Positions 1-7,417 of a stretch of DNA of 41,221 nucleotides are shown piece by piece (positions within the stretch are counted from its first letter, which is position 1; each line of letters starts with the position of its first letter). The notes beneath the pieces were generated by a model. The model ran no database searches. It was not told where the DNA came from and was given only the letters and a program-made list of their open reading frames with translations. The stretch covers positions 1-41,221 of the forward strand of contig CATJCJ010000350.1 in NCBI GenBank assembly GCA_949738935.1, given 5' to 3'. This stretch comes from an uncultured Eubacteriales bacterium (GTDB taxonomy: Bacteria > Bacillota > Clostridia > Lachnospirales > CAG-274). The translations under genes and the position numbers were made by a program.

Positions 1-176
1 CAGCGAAACGTAGTTTCGCACAAAAGTTTTTGTCAAACTTTTTTCAAAAAGTTTGTGGAGTTTAAGGTGAAACCTCAAGGTTTTTAATGCCTCAAGAGCA
101 TTTTGAGAGGTTTGGAACCTTTTTATGATAAAAAGGTTCCATTAATTATAAAATTTCATCGAACTCACGTTAATAT
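1..176 (+). repeat. Long dispersed repeat, copy 1 (cut by window edge)
   Basis: Sequence running from GAAACGTAGTTTCGC through GTTTGTGGAG, AAACCTCAAGGTTTTTAA and a hairpin GGAACCTTTTT/AAAAAGGTTCC (about 114-141) to TTCATCGAACTCACGTTAATA. It recurs inverted at 20838-20990 and in part at 31764-31876. Its left end lies at or beyond the window edge. It contains no open frame of note and sits directly upstream of the first gene, so it may supply its leader or a terminator for the preceding gene. Recurrence is seen directly; the nature of the element is unknown. Confidence 0.8.
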
Positions 177-199
177 ACAAAGGAGTCTTGATTAAAAAT

Positions 200-1039
200 A
201 TGAAAGTGATTATTGTCGGAAAAACCAGCTATGTCGGAACCAACGTTCGCGATTTTTTAGTAAAAAAAGGCTTTGACGTTAATATGGTATCCGCACGAAA
301 CGGAATTAAAAATATTGATTTTTCCGGTGTTGATGTAGTAATCCACTGCGCCGCCATAGTTCACAAAAAAGAGAGAAAAAAGGAAGACAAATTAAAATAT
401 ATGAGCGTTAATAAAACTCTCGCAGATGAAACAGCAAAAAAAGCAAAGTCTCAAGGTGTATCTCAATTTATTTTTTTAAGCTCCATGTCATTATACGGCA
501 ATACATGTCAAACAATTCACAAAAACACCAAAACTTCCCCCGGCAACTCAATGTACGCCTTAAGCAAAAAAATGGCGGAAGATATATTACTTGAAAACGC
601 CTCTGATGATAATTTTATTGTGACAATTTTACGTCCGCCTATGATTTATGGAAAAAATTGCCCCGGGAATTACAGAAGACTCAGCGCCTTTATAAAAAAA
701 TATCCTTTTTTTCCAAAAATCAACAATAAAAAAAGTCTTTTGTATATTGAGAATCTCTCCTTTTTCATATATCAGCTTATTGAAAATAAAAGCGGAGGAA
801 TTTTTCGACCTATGGATAAAGAATATGTATCAACATCTTATATGGCAGAAGTTATAGCGAAAGCCTCCGGGAAAAAAATAAAGCTTTCAGCTCTTCTTGG
901 ATTTATGATTAAACACACTCAATGGATAAACATTGTCAAAAAAGCCTTTGGCAGTCTTTATTACGATGATGACTGCGCTGACAAAATCGACTATATCACA
1001 TTTGAGGAAGCTATTGAAAAAACTGAAAATAACCAATAG
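200..1039 (+). CDS. NAD(P)-dependent epimerase/dehydratase (extended SDR family)
   Basis: This 279-residue protein belongs to the extended short-chain dehydrogenase group that modifies nucleotide sugars. It opens with MKVIIVGKTSYVGTNV, a Rossmann glycine motif (GxxxxxG form). It then has IHCAA, the catalytic serine region LSSMSLYG, and the YALSK motif supplying the catalytic Tyr and Lys; the RPPMIYG segment is typical of sugar-nucleotide epimerases. The ATG at 200 is preferred because the protein then starts at the nucleotide-binding strand. A TTG at 188 is in frame but only 2 bases after the AGGAG at 181-185, whereas the ATG is 14 bases away, so neither spacing is ideal. The substrate cannot be told; surface polysaccharide synthesis is the usual role. 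The stop codon TAG begins a repeat-like motif, TAGACCTGTTCAATAA. Confidence 0.85.
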   Translation: MKVIIVGKTSYVGTNVRDFLVKKGFDVNMVSARNGIKNIDFSGVDVVIHCAAIVHKKERKKEDKLKYMSVNKTLADETAKKAKSQGVSQFIFLSSMSLYGNTCQTIHKNTKTSPGNSMYALSKKMAEDILLENASDDNFIVTILRPPMIYGKNCPGNYRRLSAFIKKYPFFPKINNKKSLLYIENLSFFIYQLIENKSGGIFRPMDKEYVSTSYMAEVIAKASGKKIKLSALLGFMIKHTQWINIVKKAFGSLYYDDDCADKIDYITFEEAIEKTENNQ

Positions 1040-1253
1040 ACCTGTTCAATAACCTCTCTTTAAATACTTTGATAATGATATAAAAACAAAAAATATCTTA
1101 GAACCTGTCTAAAATCTAAAAAAGCCTGTCTAAAAACAACCCTCTTATTCGCTGTCTCGCAAAAAAATATTGAGACGACGCCTCAAACTCCGCTCGCTTT
1201 TTAAAAAAGCGAGACAAAAACTTTCACGTGAAACTATGTTTCACCAAAAAAAC
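1037..1253. repeat. Intergenic stretch made of short dispersed repeats
   Basis: The gap before mazG holds recurring pieces and no gene. TAGACCTGTTCAATAA at 1037 resembles the ends of the element at 29243-29407. Two copies of the motif CCTGTCTAAAA lie around 1103-1134; it is also found near 4677 and 12493, with a variant (CTTGTCTAAAA) near 5013 and 19693. From about 1150 to 1215 there is a GTCTCGC...GCGAGAC inverted repeat enclosing CCTCAAACTCC, a motif shared with the long dispersed repeats and with 2571-2665. Function is unknown. Confidence 0.6.
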
Positions 1254-1263
1254 GGAGGAAATT

Positions 1264-1983
1264 ATGAAAAAAAAAGAAAAATACAGTTTTTCTGACTTTA
1301 AAGATATTATGGAAACGCTGACCGATGAAAACGGCTGTCCTTGGGATAAAATCCAAACCCATGAAACTTTAAAACGATATTTGATAGAAGAATGCTATGA
1401 GGTCATAGACGCTATAGAAAAAAATGATAAAACCAATCTGCGCGAGGAACTTGGAGATGTTTTGCTCCAAGTATTTTTTCATTCCGTTATCGCTGAAAAA
1501 AACGGTGAGTTTTCTTTAAATGATGTTGTTAATGGAATTTGCGAAAAAATGATTTCACGCCACCCTCATATATTCTCTGACGCGCAAGCCGAAACTTCTG
1601 ATGATGTTCTCTTAAACTGGGAAGAAATCAAAAAGAAAGAAAAAGGTTACAGAACAAAAACCGATGCTCTAAAAAGTGTTCCAAAAACTTTTCCCTCACT
1701 TATGCGAGCTGAGAAAGTCCTAAAAAAAGCTTCTGACAGCAACCCCAACCAACTAGCCTTTGAAAATACAGTGTTAAAAATAAAAAATATCTTAAACAGT
1801 TTTAGTTCTGATAATTTATGCGATTACAATACCAATTATTCAATAATAGGAGAATTATTACTCCTTACAGTAAATATTTCTGTATTTTTAAAAATAAATC
1901 CTGAATTTGCCTTGACAAATGCTACAGAAAAGTTTATAAATAGATTTGAGAATATTGAAGATATGCCGAAAACGCGAAATTAA
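1264..1983 (+). CDS. mazG: MazG-type nucleoside triphosphate pyrophosphohydrolase
   Basis: This protein hydrolyses (d)NTPs to the monophosphate and pyrophosphate, a house-cleaning activity. The 239-residue product has the MazG metal-binding pattern: EECYE at residues 42-46 and EELGD at 61-65, after GCPWDKIQTHETL. The second, C-terminal MazG repeat is present (FPSLMRAEKVLKKASD, then NPEFALTNATEKFINRF), but its acidic metal motif is weak, so catalysis probably rests in the N-terminal half. The ATG at 1264 follows GGAGG at 1254-1258 with good spacing; an upstream in-frame ATG at 1228 lies in repeat sequence and lacks a ribosome site. Bacillus YabN carries an added methylase domain that is absent here. 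The following genes match the conserved yabN-yabO-yabP-yabQ-divIC neighbourhood. Confidence 0.92.
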   Translation: MKKKEKYSFSDFKDIMETLTDENGCPWDKIQTHETLKRYLIEECYEVIDAIEKNDKTNLREELGDVLLQVFFHSVIAEKNGEFSLNDVVNGICEKMISRHPHIFSDAQAETSDDVLLNWEEIKKKEKGYRTKTDALKSVPKTFPSLMRAEKVLKKASDSNPNQLAFENTVLKIKNILNSFSSDNLCDYNTNYSIIGELLLLTVNISVFLKINPEFALTNATEKFINRFENIEDMPKTRN

Positions 1984-2070
1984 TATTAGATAACCCTGAC
2001 AAATTAAATAATATAAATTTTAATTACTAAGCGTTATCTTAACTATATTAAGCGTTTCCTCAAGTCGCTA

Positions 2071-2099
2071 TTGACGAAATTATCAAATTGTGGCATAAT
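2071..2099 (+). promoter_or_regulatory. Sigma-A type promoter for hup
   Basis: TTGACG (2071-2076) and CATAAT (2094-2099) are separated by 17 bases, 53 bases upstream of the HU start. The spacing is ideal and each hexamer is one base from consensus. Confidence 0.7.
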
Positions 2100-2151
2100 T
2101 TAATAAATAAAAATGTATTTACTTTACAACTTTTTTAGGAGGATATTTAAA

Positions 2152-2430
2152 ATGAACAAAACAGAATTGGTTAGTGCTATGGCGGAAAAGTCAGGTCTTA
2201 AAAAAGCTGACGCTGAAAAAGCTTTAAAAGCGTTTGAGGAGGTCATCACTTCCGAATTAGTTAATGGCAATGAAGTAAGACTTGTAGGCTTTGGAACATT
2301 TGATGTTCTTGAAAGAGCGGCTCATACAGGAAGAAATCCTCAAACAAAAGAGCCTATGGAAATTCCCGCCTCAAAAGCCCCCAGGTTTAAATCAGGCAAA
2401 GTTTTAAAAGACGCGGTAAACGGAAGATAA
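2152..2430 (+). CDS. hup: HU-family DNA-binding protein
   Basis: A 92-residue histone-like protein that binds and bends DNA and compacts the nucleoid. It begins MNKTELVSAMAEKSGLKKADAE and carries the family signature GFGTFDVLERAAHTGRNPQT, with the DNA-intercalating proline loop ending in PASKAPRFKSGK. The length is normal. The ATG at 2152 follows a perfect AGGAGG at 2137-2142; the longer in-frame start at 2113 would add unrelated residues and lies before the ribosome site. It has its own promoter inside the mazG-divIC cluster, which suggests high constitutive expression. Confidence 0.97.
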   Translation: MNKTELVSAMAEKSGLKKADAEKALKAFEEVITSELVNGNEVRLVGFGTFDVLERAAHTGRNPQTKEPMEIPASKAPRFKSGKVLKDAVNGR

Positions 2431-2473
2431 TCAACATTATACAACAACTATATATCTTTAAATCAATATCATG

Positions 2474-2500
2474 AGGGTTGTGTTTTTACAATGCGGCCCT
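2474..2500 (+). terminator. Possible terminator hairpin after hup
   Basis: AGGGTTGTGT can pair over ten positions with ATGCGGCCCT, using several G-U pairs. No clear run of T follows, so termination is uncertain. Confidence 0.3.
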
Positions 2501-2570
2501 TATTAACCGTTGCCGGCAAATTATTTTTATTAACTCTTGTGTGGTATTTCTCATACGTCTGACTTAACAG

Positions 2571-2665
2571 AAACCTTGAGGTGCCGCCTCAAACTCCGCC
2601 CGCTTTTTGAAAAAGCGAGGCGAAAACGACGGTTTTTACTTATTAAAGTTTTCGGTCAAACCTTT
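2571..2665. repeat. Degenerate dispersed repeat
   Basis: ACCTTGAGGTGCCGCCTCAAACTCCGCC, then CGCTTTTTGAAAAAGCG, resembles both the sequence near 1170-1215 and the CCTTGAGGTTTCACCTCAAACTCC segment of the long repeats. A small open frame across 2537-2725 reads only repeat sequence and is not treated as a gene. Confidence 0.55.
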
Positions 2666-2706
2666 TTCAAAAGACTTGCATGGTATGAAACAGCGTCCCA
2701 TGGTTT

Positions 2707-2848
2707 TATAGTAATTACACTTTGAAAGTTAAAAAAAATTATTTTACTTACACGGACCGCAAATTGCTTTGCAATTCGCTTGCCGCCCAACAGTGCTTAC
2801 GCACTTGTAAAATATTTTTTTATATCTATCTAAAGTGTAATTACTATA
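2707..2848. mobile_element. MITE-like element with 17-bp perfect terminal inverted repeats
   Basis: The ends are TATAGTAATTACACTTT (2707-2723) and its exact reverse complement (2832-2848). The 142-bp interior has no coding capacity. The TA at the ends would fit a TA-target element of the IS630/Tc1 type mobilised in trans, but no transposase is visible in the window. The TATAG ends relate it to the elements at 4432, 10632 and 29409. Confidence 0.7.
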
Positions 2849-2923
2849 ACTTAGCGTATATAGCGGTGTTTCCATAAACAATATTGATAAGTTAATAAAA
2901 CAAATTTAAGAGAGGTTTTTATT

Positions 2924-3166
2924 ATGCGTCTTGACAAATTTTTAAAAGTTTCAAGAATTATTAAAAGAAGAACCATAGCAAATGAGGCATGTGATTCCGG
3001 AAGAGTCACTGTAAACGGAAAAACAGCGAAAGCCAGTCTTGATGTTAAGCCCAATGATATTGTTGAAATAAAATTTGGCAACAATACAACAAAAATTGAA
3101 ATTCTGTCCGTAAAAGAGCAAGTAAAAAAGGATGAGGCGTCGTCTCTTTATAAATCAATTGAATAA
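2924..3166 (+). CDS. rqcP: S4-domain RNA-binding protein RqcP (YabO)
   Basis: An 80-residue protein made of one S4 RNA-binding domain: MRLDKFLKVSRIIKRRTIANEACDSGRVTVNG is the S4 fold almost to consensus. In Bacillus, RqcP (YabO) binds stalled 50S subunits and works with RqcH to add alanine tails to trapped nascent chains; Hsp15 is the related proteobacterial protein. Its position between mazG/hup and yabP is that of yabO. The ATG at 2924 follows AGAGAGG. Transcription may come from within or beyond the MITE-like element upstream. Confidence 0.93.
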   Translation: MRLDKFLKVSRIIKRRTIANEACDSGRVTVNGKTAKASLDVKPNDIVEIKFGNNTTKIEILSVKEQVKKDEASSLYKSIE

Positions 3167-3227
3167 ATGGCATATTATCCTCCGTATTTTTATATAATGT
3201 TACTAAAGGACAAATAGGGGGATAATT

Positions 3228-3503
3228 ATGCAGGATGACAAAAGCTTTAAACATAATATAGTTATGGAGAACAGAGAAAAAATCGCTGTTACCGGCGTTA
3301 TTGACGTCATATCGTTTGACGAGGACGTTATAGTCTCTGAAACTGAAATGGGTGTTTTGATTATTAAAGGCGAAAATCTTCACGTCAACTCTTTAAATCT
3401 TGAAAAAGGCGAAATGGATATTGACGGTTCTGTTTTCAGCCTAAATTATGAGGAAAAAGGTCATAGTGAACGAAGTTCACTATTCGGCAGAATCTTCAAA
3501 TAA
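3228..3503 (+). CDS. yabP: Sporulation protein YabP
   Basis: A 91-residue YabP/YqfC-family protein needed for sporulation in Bacillus, where it is made in the mother cell. The central segment (NREKIAVTGVIDVISFDEDV, then ETEMGVLIIKGENLHVNSLN) matches the family's beta-rich domain, and DGSVFSLNY closes it. AGGGGG precedes the ATG at 3228. Eight bases separate it from yabQ, so the two are co-transcribed. Its presence is one of the main reasons to call the organism a spore former. Confidence 0.92.
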   Translation: MQDDKSFKHNIVMENREKIAVTGVIDVISFDEDVIVSETEMGVLIIKGENLHVNSLNLEKGEMDIDGSVFSLNYEEKGHSERSSLFGRIFK

Positions 3504-3511
3504 CATAAAAT

Positions 3512-3991
3512 ATGATTTTATCAATTAATAATCAAGCTCTGCTTTTTTTTGTTTCCGCCCTTTTTGGTTTTTCCGCCGGCTTTTTCTATGACTGTATCAA
3601 TGTTTTTAGAAAAATTATTAAACATCACAAAATATTTATTCAGATTGAAGACTTTATTTATTGGACGGTTTCCGCTCTCATATTATTTTTTATCATGCTT
3701 AAGGAAAATTTTGGTGAGATTAGAGGTTTTTTAATTTTGGGGGCGTTTATTGGAATGCTTCTTTATTTTCTAATTCTCAGCAAGCTTTTCCTAAGTATTT
3801 CTGAAAAAGTTCTGCATTTTTTAAAAAAAGTTTTCACAACTGTGTTTAGAATAATTTTTTTGCCTGTTTTTACTGTTTATTCTCTTTTAAAAAAAATAGC
3901 TGTATCTATAGTGAAAAAATTTGTAAAGCCATTTAAAAAGAAAAAAATCAAGAAACAGAAAAAGATAGAAAAAGAAAATCAAAATGAATAA
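3512..3991 (+). CDS. yabQ: Spore cortex protein YabQ (membrane)
   Basis: A 159-residue integral membrane protein of the YabQ family, required for spore cortex formation in Bacillus and located in the membranes around the forespore. The N-terminal half has several hydrophobic spans (LLFFVSALFGFSAGFFYD, the segment after IEDFIYW, and FLILGAFIGMLLYFLIL). The family hallmark FGFSAGFFYDCINVFRK is present. The C-terminal tail is strongly basic (KKKKIKKQKKIEK). No clear ribosome site precedes the ATG, which lies 8 bases after the yabP stop, so translational coupling is likely. Confidence 0.9.
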   Translation: MILSINNQALLFFVSALFGFSAGFFYDCINVFRKIIKHHKIFIQIEDFIYWTVSALILFFIMLKENFGEIRGFLILGAFIGMLLYFLILSKLFLSISEKVLHFLKKVFTTVFRIIFLPVFTVYSLLKKIAVSIVKKFVKPFKKKKIKKQKKIEKENQNE

Positions 3992-4069
3992 AATAATACC
4001 GGCAAATTTAAATTTCTTTGATTGACTATAAGCGGTATTTTCATGAAAAAGGAAATCGGGAGTATACAT

Positions 4070-4396
4070 ATGAAAAACAACATTGAAAAAACAAGTGAAA
4101 CTAACTTAAATAAAAAAACAAAAAAGAAAAATCATAACTTTCTTTATATAGTAGCTATGGGCATTTTTTTGACCTTCGGTGTATCAATTTTATATATGCA
4201 ATACGAGTACACTCTTGAGTTAAATAAAAAAAACGCCTCTGTTCTCGCCGATATCGAAAAAGAAAAAAAAGTCACCGAAAAAATCAACAATCAGGAAAAA
4301 TATTACAGCAGTGATGAGTATGTTGAAAAAATTGCCAGAGAACAGCTTTCTCTCGTCAAACCCAATGAAATTCTATTTGTTGATTTAAACAAGTAA
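4070..4396 (+). CDS. divIC: Septum formation initiator, DivIC/FtsB family
   Basis: A 109-residue single-pass division protein that joins FtsL and DivIB at the septum. It has a basic cytoplasmic N-terminus, one transmembrane segment (FLYIVAMGIFLTFGVSILYM), then an external coiled coil, and ends with the family segment DEYVEKIAREQLSLVKPNE. The ATG at 4070 follows GGGAG at 4058-4062. In-frame ATGs at 4022 and 4043 would add residues and lack a good ribosome site. It completes the mazG-divIC block, as in Bacillus. Confidence 0.9.
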   Translation: MKNNIEKTSETNLNKKTKKKNHNFLYIVAMGIFLTFGVSILYMQYEYTLELNKKNASVLADIEKEKKVTEKINNQEKYYSSDEYVEKIAREQLSLVKPNEILFVDLNK

Positions 4397-4431
4397 AGAT
4401 TATGTAGTACTTTATCCCATATACTCTAATT

Positions 4432-4524
4432 TATAGCAACCATACCTAAAAATAAACAAGTTCGCTTTGCGAGAATAATTTTTATCTCGTCTCCTTTTGT
4501 TTATTTTTAAATTGAACCGCTGAA
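4432..4524. repeat. Inverted-repeat element, TATAG family (decayed)
   Basis: It starts TATAGCAACCATACC; TAAAAATAAACAA pairs with TTGTTTATTTTTA near the other end. The core CGAGATAAAAATTATTCTCGC (read on the minus strand) shares GATAAAAATTATT with 29409-29478 and with about 24323-24345. The right end no longer matches the left. Beyond it, TATGGTACTTTTCT and its complement form a perfect hairpin at 4609-4639. The rest of the 4397-4765 gap shows no gene. Confidence 0.55.
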
Positions 4525-4608
4525 AAAAAATTTTGATTTCAGCAAAAAATTTTCCTTTAGGTAAAGTGTTTTAAATGGTTCGGGGAGAAATCGCAATCCA
4601 TCGGCACT

Positions 4609-4639
4609 TATGGTACTTTTCTGCAAGAAAAGTACCATA
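4609..4639. other. Perfect 14-bp hairpin in intergenic DNA
   Basis: TATGGTACTTTTCT, a three-base loop GCA, then AGAAAAGTACCATA. No T-run follows on either side, so it is not an obvious terminator. It resembles the GGAACCTTTTT/AAAAAGGTTCC hairpin inside the long repeats. Confidence 0.6.
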
Positions 4640-4765
4640 ATTCTAAAGGGCAAATCTTTCGTGCAATATTTAGAGCCTGTCTAAAAACAAAATATACACA
4701 GAAAATCAGCGAAAATAGGCTTTGCCAAACAAAAATTGATTTCCGTGATTTTTGTCAATCACTTA

Positions 4766-4794
4766 TTGACAGTTTTAACAAGTTAATATATAAT
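4766..4794 (+). promoter_or_regulatory. Consensus promoter for tRNA-Arg
   Basis: TTGACA (4766-4771), 17 bases, TATAAT (4789-4794): a full sigma-A consensus, as expected for a tRNA gene. Transcription would begin about 60 bases before the tRNA. Confidence 0.85.
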
Positions 4795-4862
4795 ATATTT
4801 CGTGGGAATTATTAAGTCAACCCAAAATATAGTTTAATAAATATTTATTAAACATTTAAAAT

Positions 4863-4936
4863 GTCGCTATAGCTCAGTTGGATAGAGCGACCGCCTCCTA
4901 AGCGGTAGGTCGGAGGTTCAAATCCTCTTAGCGACG
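4863..4936 (+). tRNA. tRNA-Arg (anticodon CCT)
   Basis: A complete cloverleaf. The acceptor stem GTCGCTA pairs with TAGCGAC. The D arm is GCTC...GAGC. The anticodon stem ACCGC/GCGGT surrounds loop CTCCTAA, with anticodon CCT at 4897-4899, reading AGG codons. The T arm is GGAGG TTCAAAT CCTCT. The discriminator is G4936 and CCA is not encoded. It is flanked by its own consensus promoter and an immediate terminator, so it is a single-gene unit. Confidence 0.97.
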
Positions 4937-4944
4937 TTTACAAA

Positions 4945-4987
4945 AACACTGAAGATATAGAGTTTTCTATATCTTCAGTGTTTTTTA
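4945..4987 (+). terminator. Terminator of tRNA-Arg
   Basis: A perfect 17-bp stem (AACACTGAAGATATAGA and its complement) with loop GTTT, followed by a T-rich tract. Confidence 0.93.
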
Positions 4988-5044
4988 TTTTAAAGTATGT
5001 CATAAACTGTAAGAACTTGTCTAAAATCTAAAAAAAGCTTTTTC

Positions 5045-5099
5045 TTGACAGGGCAAAATTTAGGTGATATAATGTAAGCATAAATTTTACCGACCGGTC
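5045..5099 (+). promoter_or_regulatory. Promoter plus palindromic operator of the TetR-RND operon
   Basis: TTGACA (5045-5050), 17 bases and TATAAT (5068-5073) form a consensus promoter. The palindrome GACCGGTC lies at 5092-5099, within TTTACCGACCGGTCAATAAA, about 20 bases past the -10 box and before the tetR start at 5125. This is where a TetR-family repressor would block its own operon. Operator identity is inferred from position and symmetry. Confidence 0.75.
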
Positions 5100-5124
5100 A
5101 ATAAATAAAATAGGCAGTGATGAT

Positions 5125-5667
5125 ATGAAAACAGATAAAATTAATAAAACAAAGAAAAAAATAATTGAATGCGCTGAAAAGCTTTTTTCCGAAAAGGGTT
5201 TTGACTCAACAAGTATCGATGATATAGCGAAAATGGCAAAAACCACAAAATCTTTGTTCTATTATTATTTTGATACAAAAAACGATATATTGTATACTCT
5301 TATGAAAATAAGAATAGAAGACGCAGTGAAAACTCTCGCGGAAAAAAGAAAAAACGGAAATTTTCCAAAAACAAAAGAAGAACTTTACAACAACTGTATA
5401 GAGGTTATTAAAGCTAACGAGAATATTTTTAAAATAGCTCTTTTTGAGTTCTTGAAAACAAACAAAGGCACCAATATAATTACAGAACTTCCAAAAGAGG
5501 TTTTCTCAGAAGTTAAAGATATTTTTATTTTTTCGGAAAAAGAACAGCTTGAACTTATTCTTCTCTTAATAAAAATGACAACCTTTTGGACTTTAAGAAA
5601 AAGTTTATGCCAAAAATTTAATGTCAACGAAAATGAGCTTGAAAAAATGTATATGGAAAGTATTTAA
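5125..5667 (+). CDS. TetR/AcrR-family transcriptional regulator
   Basis: A 180-residue repressor-type protein. Residues 8-55 form the TetR DNA-binding domain: KKKIIECAEKLFSEKGFDST, then IDDIAKMAKTTKSLFYYYF as the helix-turn-helix. The rest is an alpha-helical ligand and dimer domain without a recognisable ligand signature. It is the first gene of an apparent three-gene operon with the membrane-fusion and RND genes, so it most likely represses the pump until a toxic ligand binds. A palindrome in its own promoter supports autoregulation. The ATG at 5125 has no strong ribosome site. Confidence 0.9.
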   Translation: MKTDKINKTKKKIIECAEKLFSEKGFDSTSIDDIAKMAKTTKSLFYYYFDTKNDILYTLMKIRIEDAVKTLAEKRKNGNFPKTKEELYNNCIEVIKANENIFKIALFEFLKTNKGTNIITELPKEVFSEVKDIFIFSEKEQLELILLLIKMTTFWTLRKSLCQKFNVNENELEKMYMESI

Positions 5668-5680
5668 GGGGGGCTTCTCG

Positions 5681-7417
5681 ATGAAATTAAAAATAAATAA
5701 ATTTTTCATAATTTTAATTGGAGTTATTTTTTTATTTAGCGGATGTGAAAAAGAAGAAGTTAAAAATGAGGAAATTACAACAGTTAAACCTTTTACGGTT
5801 ATAACAAAAGATTATGAGAATCTTGTGTCTTATTCCGGATATGCCTCATCTGACGAACTTAAACGTTTTAGTTTTGAACTCTCAGGAAAAATTGATGAGG
5901 TTCTCGTGGAAAAAGGTGACATGGTAAAAGCCGGGCAAGTAATCGCTACTCTTGACACAACAACAATTCAAATGTCTATAGATAAAGCCAATCAAGATAT
6001 CGCAATCGCTAAACAAGATATGGCAATCGCCAATCAAGATGTTCAAAACGCTAAACAAGATATTAAAAACGCAAACCAAGATGTTAAAAACGCAAACCAA
6101 GATGTTGAAAACGCAAACCAAGATATGGCAAACGCTAGTGAAACCGTTAAAAACGCAAACCAGAATATTGACCTCGCGAAAAATAAAATCGCTCAAATTG
6201 ACAGTTCAATAAAAGAATTAAATTTAGGTCTTGACGCTGAAAGACTTACCCTGGAAAAAGCCAAAACAGGAATTGACGCTGAAAAACTTAACCTTGAAAA
6301 AATAAAGGAGACATATACCTCCTCAATTAATAAATTACAACTAAATTATGACAACGCTCTGTCTACCTTTGAAAACACTAAAACCCTTTTTGACAAAGGA
6401 GTCTGTGACAAAAGCGCCTATGACAGCGCTAAATTAGCTTTCGACACAATCTCTGAAGAACTTACAAATACAAAACAATCTATGGAAAAAGACATAAGTC
6501 TTCAAGAAAAGAAAATTGAAAACCTTGAACACGACTATTCACTTCAAGAAACCAAAATAAAAGATATGGAAAATAAAATTGAACAGGCTCAAATTCAAAA
6601 GGAAGCGGCTCAAATCTCTGTTAATCAAGCCCAAACAACCTCAAACCAAGCGAAAATCACCTCAAATAAAGCCGAGGTCGCCTCAAATAAAGCTAAACTT
6701 GCCGCTGACAAAGCTAAAGTTACTGCCAATAAGGCTAATATCGCCTCAAACAAGGCCGGCATTGCCTCAAATAAAGCGGGCATTGCCGCCAAGGAGGCGG
6801 AAATCGCGCTCAGACAAAATACCAAATATTTGAGCGATTCTTCTTTAAAGTCCACAATAAACGGATATGTCGTTGAGACACCAATGAAATCGGGAGAGGT
6901 CACAAGCGCCGGAAATCCCGTTGTTGTCGTGAAAAGCACAACGGAAATCGTCAACGTTGCTGTTCCGGCGGAAGATTACTCAAAATTTAAAATAGGAATG
7001 AACGCTACACTGACTCAAGATGATAAAACAGTTTATGGGAAAATAACATCAATCGACCTATATCCTGATGAAACCACAAGAACTTATAATATTGAGATAA
7101 CCCCTTCGGTAAATAACGCTTTCGCTCTCGGAAGCCTTATAAACGTCTCAATTTCCCTTGATAAAGAACCTTCCGTTTTTGTTCCGCTAAGCAGTATAGT
7201 TGATATAGACGGAATTGATTATGTATATTGTATAACTCAAAATGAAAATAATCAAAATATTGTCACAAGCAAAGAAATCAAAATATTAAGCACTGACGGT
7301 GAAAATGTTCGTATAAGCGGCATAGAAAGCGGAACAATAATAGCCTCAAATGAAGTTAAAAACTTGCGTGACAATCAAACAGTAAATTTAAAAGAGGGTG
7401 ACTCCATTGAAAAATAA
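5681..7417 (+). CDS. RND membrane-fusion (HlyD-type) lipoprotein with long coiled coil
   Basis: A 578-residue periplasmic-adaptor-type protein partnering the RND pump downstream. The signal peptide ends in LFSGC, a lipobox, so it should be lipid-anchored outside the membrane. FSFELSGKIDEVLVEKGDMVKAGQVIATLDT is the first half of the lipoyl/barrel domain; the second half follows the coiled coil (DSSLKSTINGYVVETPMKSGE). Between them lie over 250 residues of coiled coil, including two runs of heptads built on NANQDVK (about 5985-6175) and ASNKAxI (about 6625-6810). The usual length is 350-450 residues, so the hairpin is unusually long. The ATG at 5681 follows AAGGGGGG; an earlier frame opening at 5621 overlaps tetR and has no such site. 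Confidence 0.9.
   Translation: MKLKINKFFIILIGVIFLFSGCEKEEVKNEEITTVKPFTVITKDYENLVSYSGYASSDELKRFSFELSGKIDEVLVEKGDMVKAGQVIATLDTTTIQMSIDKANQDIAIAKQDMAIANQDVQNAKQDIKNANQDVKNANQDVENANQDMANASETVKNANQNIDLAKNKIAQIDSSIKELNLGLDAERLTLEKAKTGIDAEKLNLEKIKETYTSSINKLQLNYDNALSTFENTKTLFDKGVCDKSAYDSAKLAFDTISEELTNTKQSMEKDISLQEKKIENLEHDYSLQETKIKDMENKIEQAQIQKEAAQISVNQAQTTSNQAKITSNKAEVASNKAKLAADKAKVTANKANIASNKAGIASNKAGIAAKEAEIALRQNTKYLSDSSLKSTINGYVVETPMKSGEVTSAGNPVVVVKSTTEIVNVAVPAEDYSKFKIGMNATLTQDDKTVYGKITSIDLYPDETTRTYNIEITPSVNNAFALGSLINVSISLDKEPSVFVPLSSIVDIDGIDYVYCITQNENNQNIVTSKEIKILSTDGENVRISGIESGTIIASNEVKNLRDNQTVNLKEGDSIEK
5985..6175 (+). repeat. 21-bp tandem repeats encoding heptads (block 1)
   Basis: Imperfect 21-base units around AAACGCAAACCAAGATGTT encode NANQDVK-like heptads, roughly eight in a row. 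Adjacent copies are nearly identical in DNA, pointing to recent slippage or unequal crossing over within the membrane-fusion gene. Confidence 0.8.
6625..6810 (+). repeat. 21-bp tandem repeats encoding heptads (block 2)
   Basis: Units around GCCTCAAATAAAGCC encode ASNKAxI/V heptads, about eight in series, forming the returning arm of the coiled coil. Sequence differs from block 1, so the two expanded independently. Confidence 0.8.

Noticed and set aside
2537-2725. Small open frame of 62 codons after hup
   Set aside because: It reads through repeat sequence and into the end of an inverted-repeat element, and has no ribosome site or recognisable product.
5985-6810. CRISPR-like array
   Set aside because: The 21-base units are contiguous and coding, with no unique spacers.
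5882-6954. Open frames opposite or out of frame with the adaptor gene, rich in repeated ILVCVFN or ALFEA units
   Set aside because: They are shadows of the 21-bp heptad repeats of the true coding strand.
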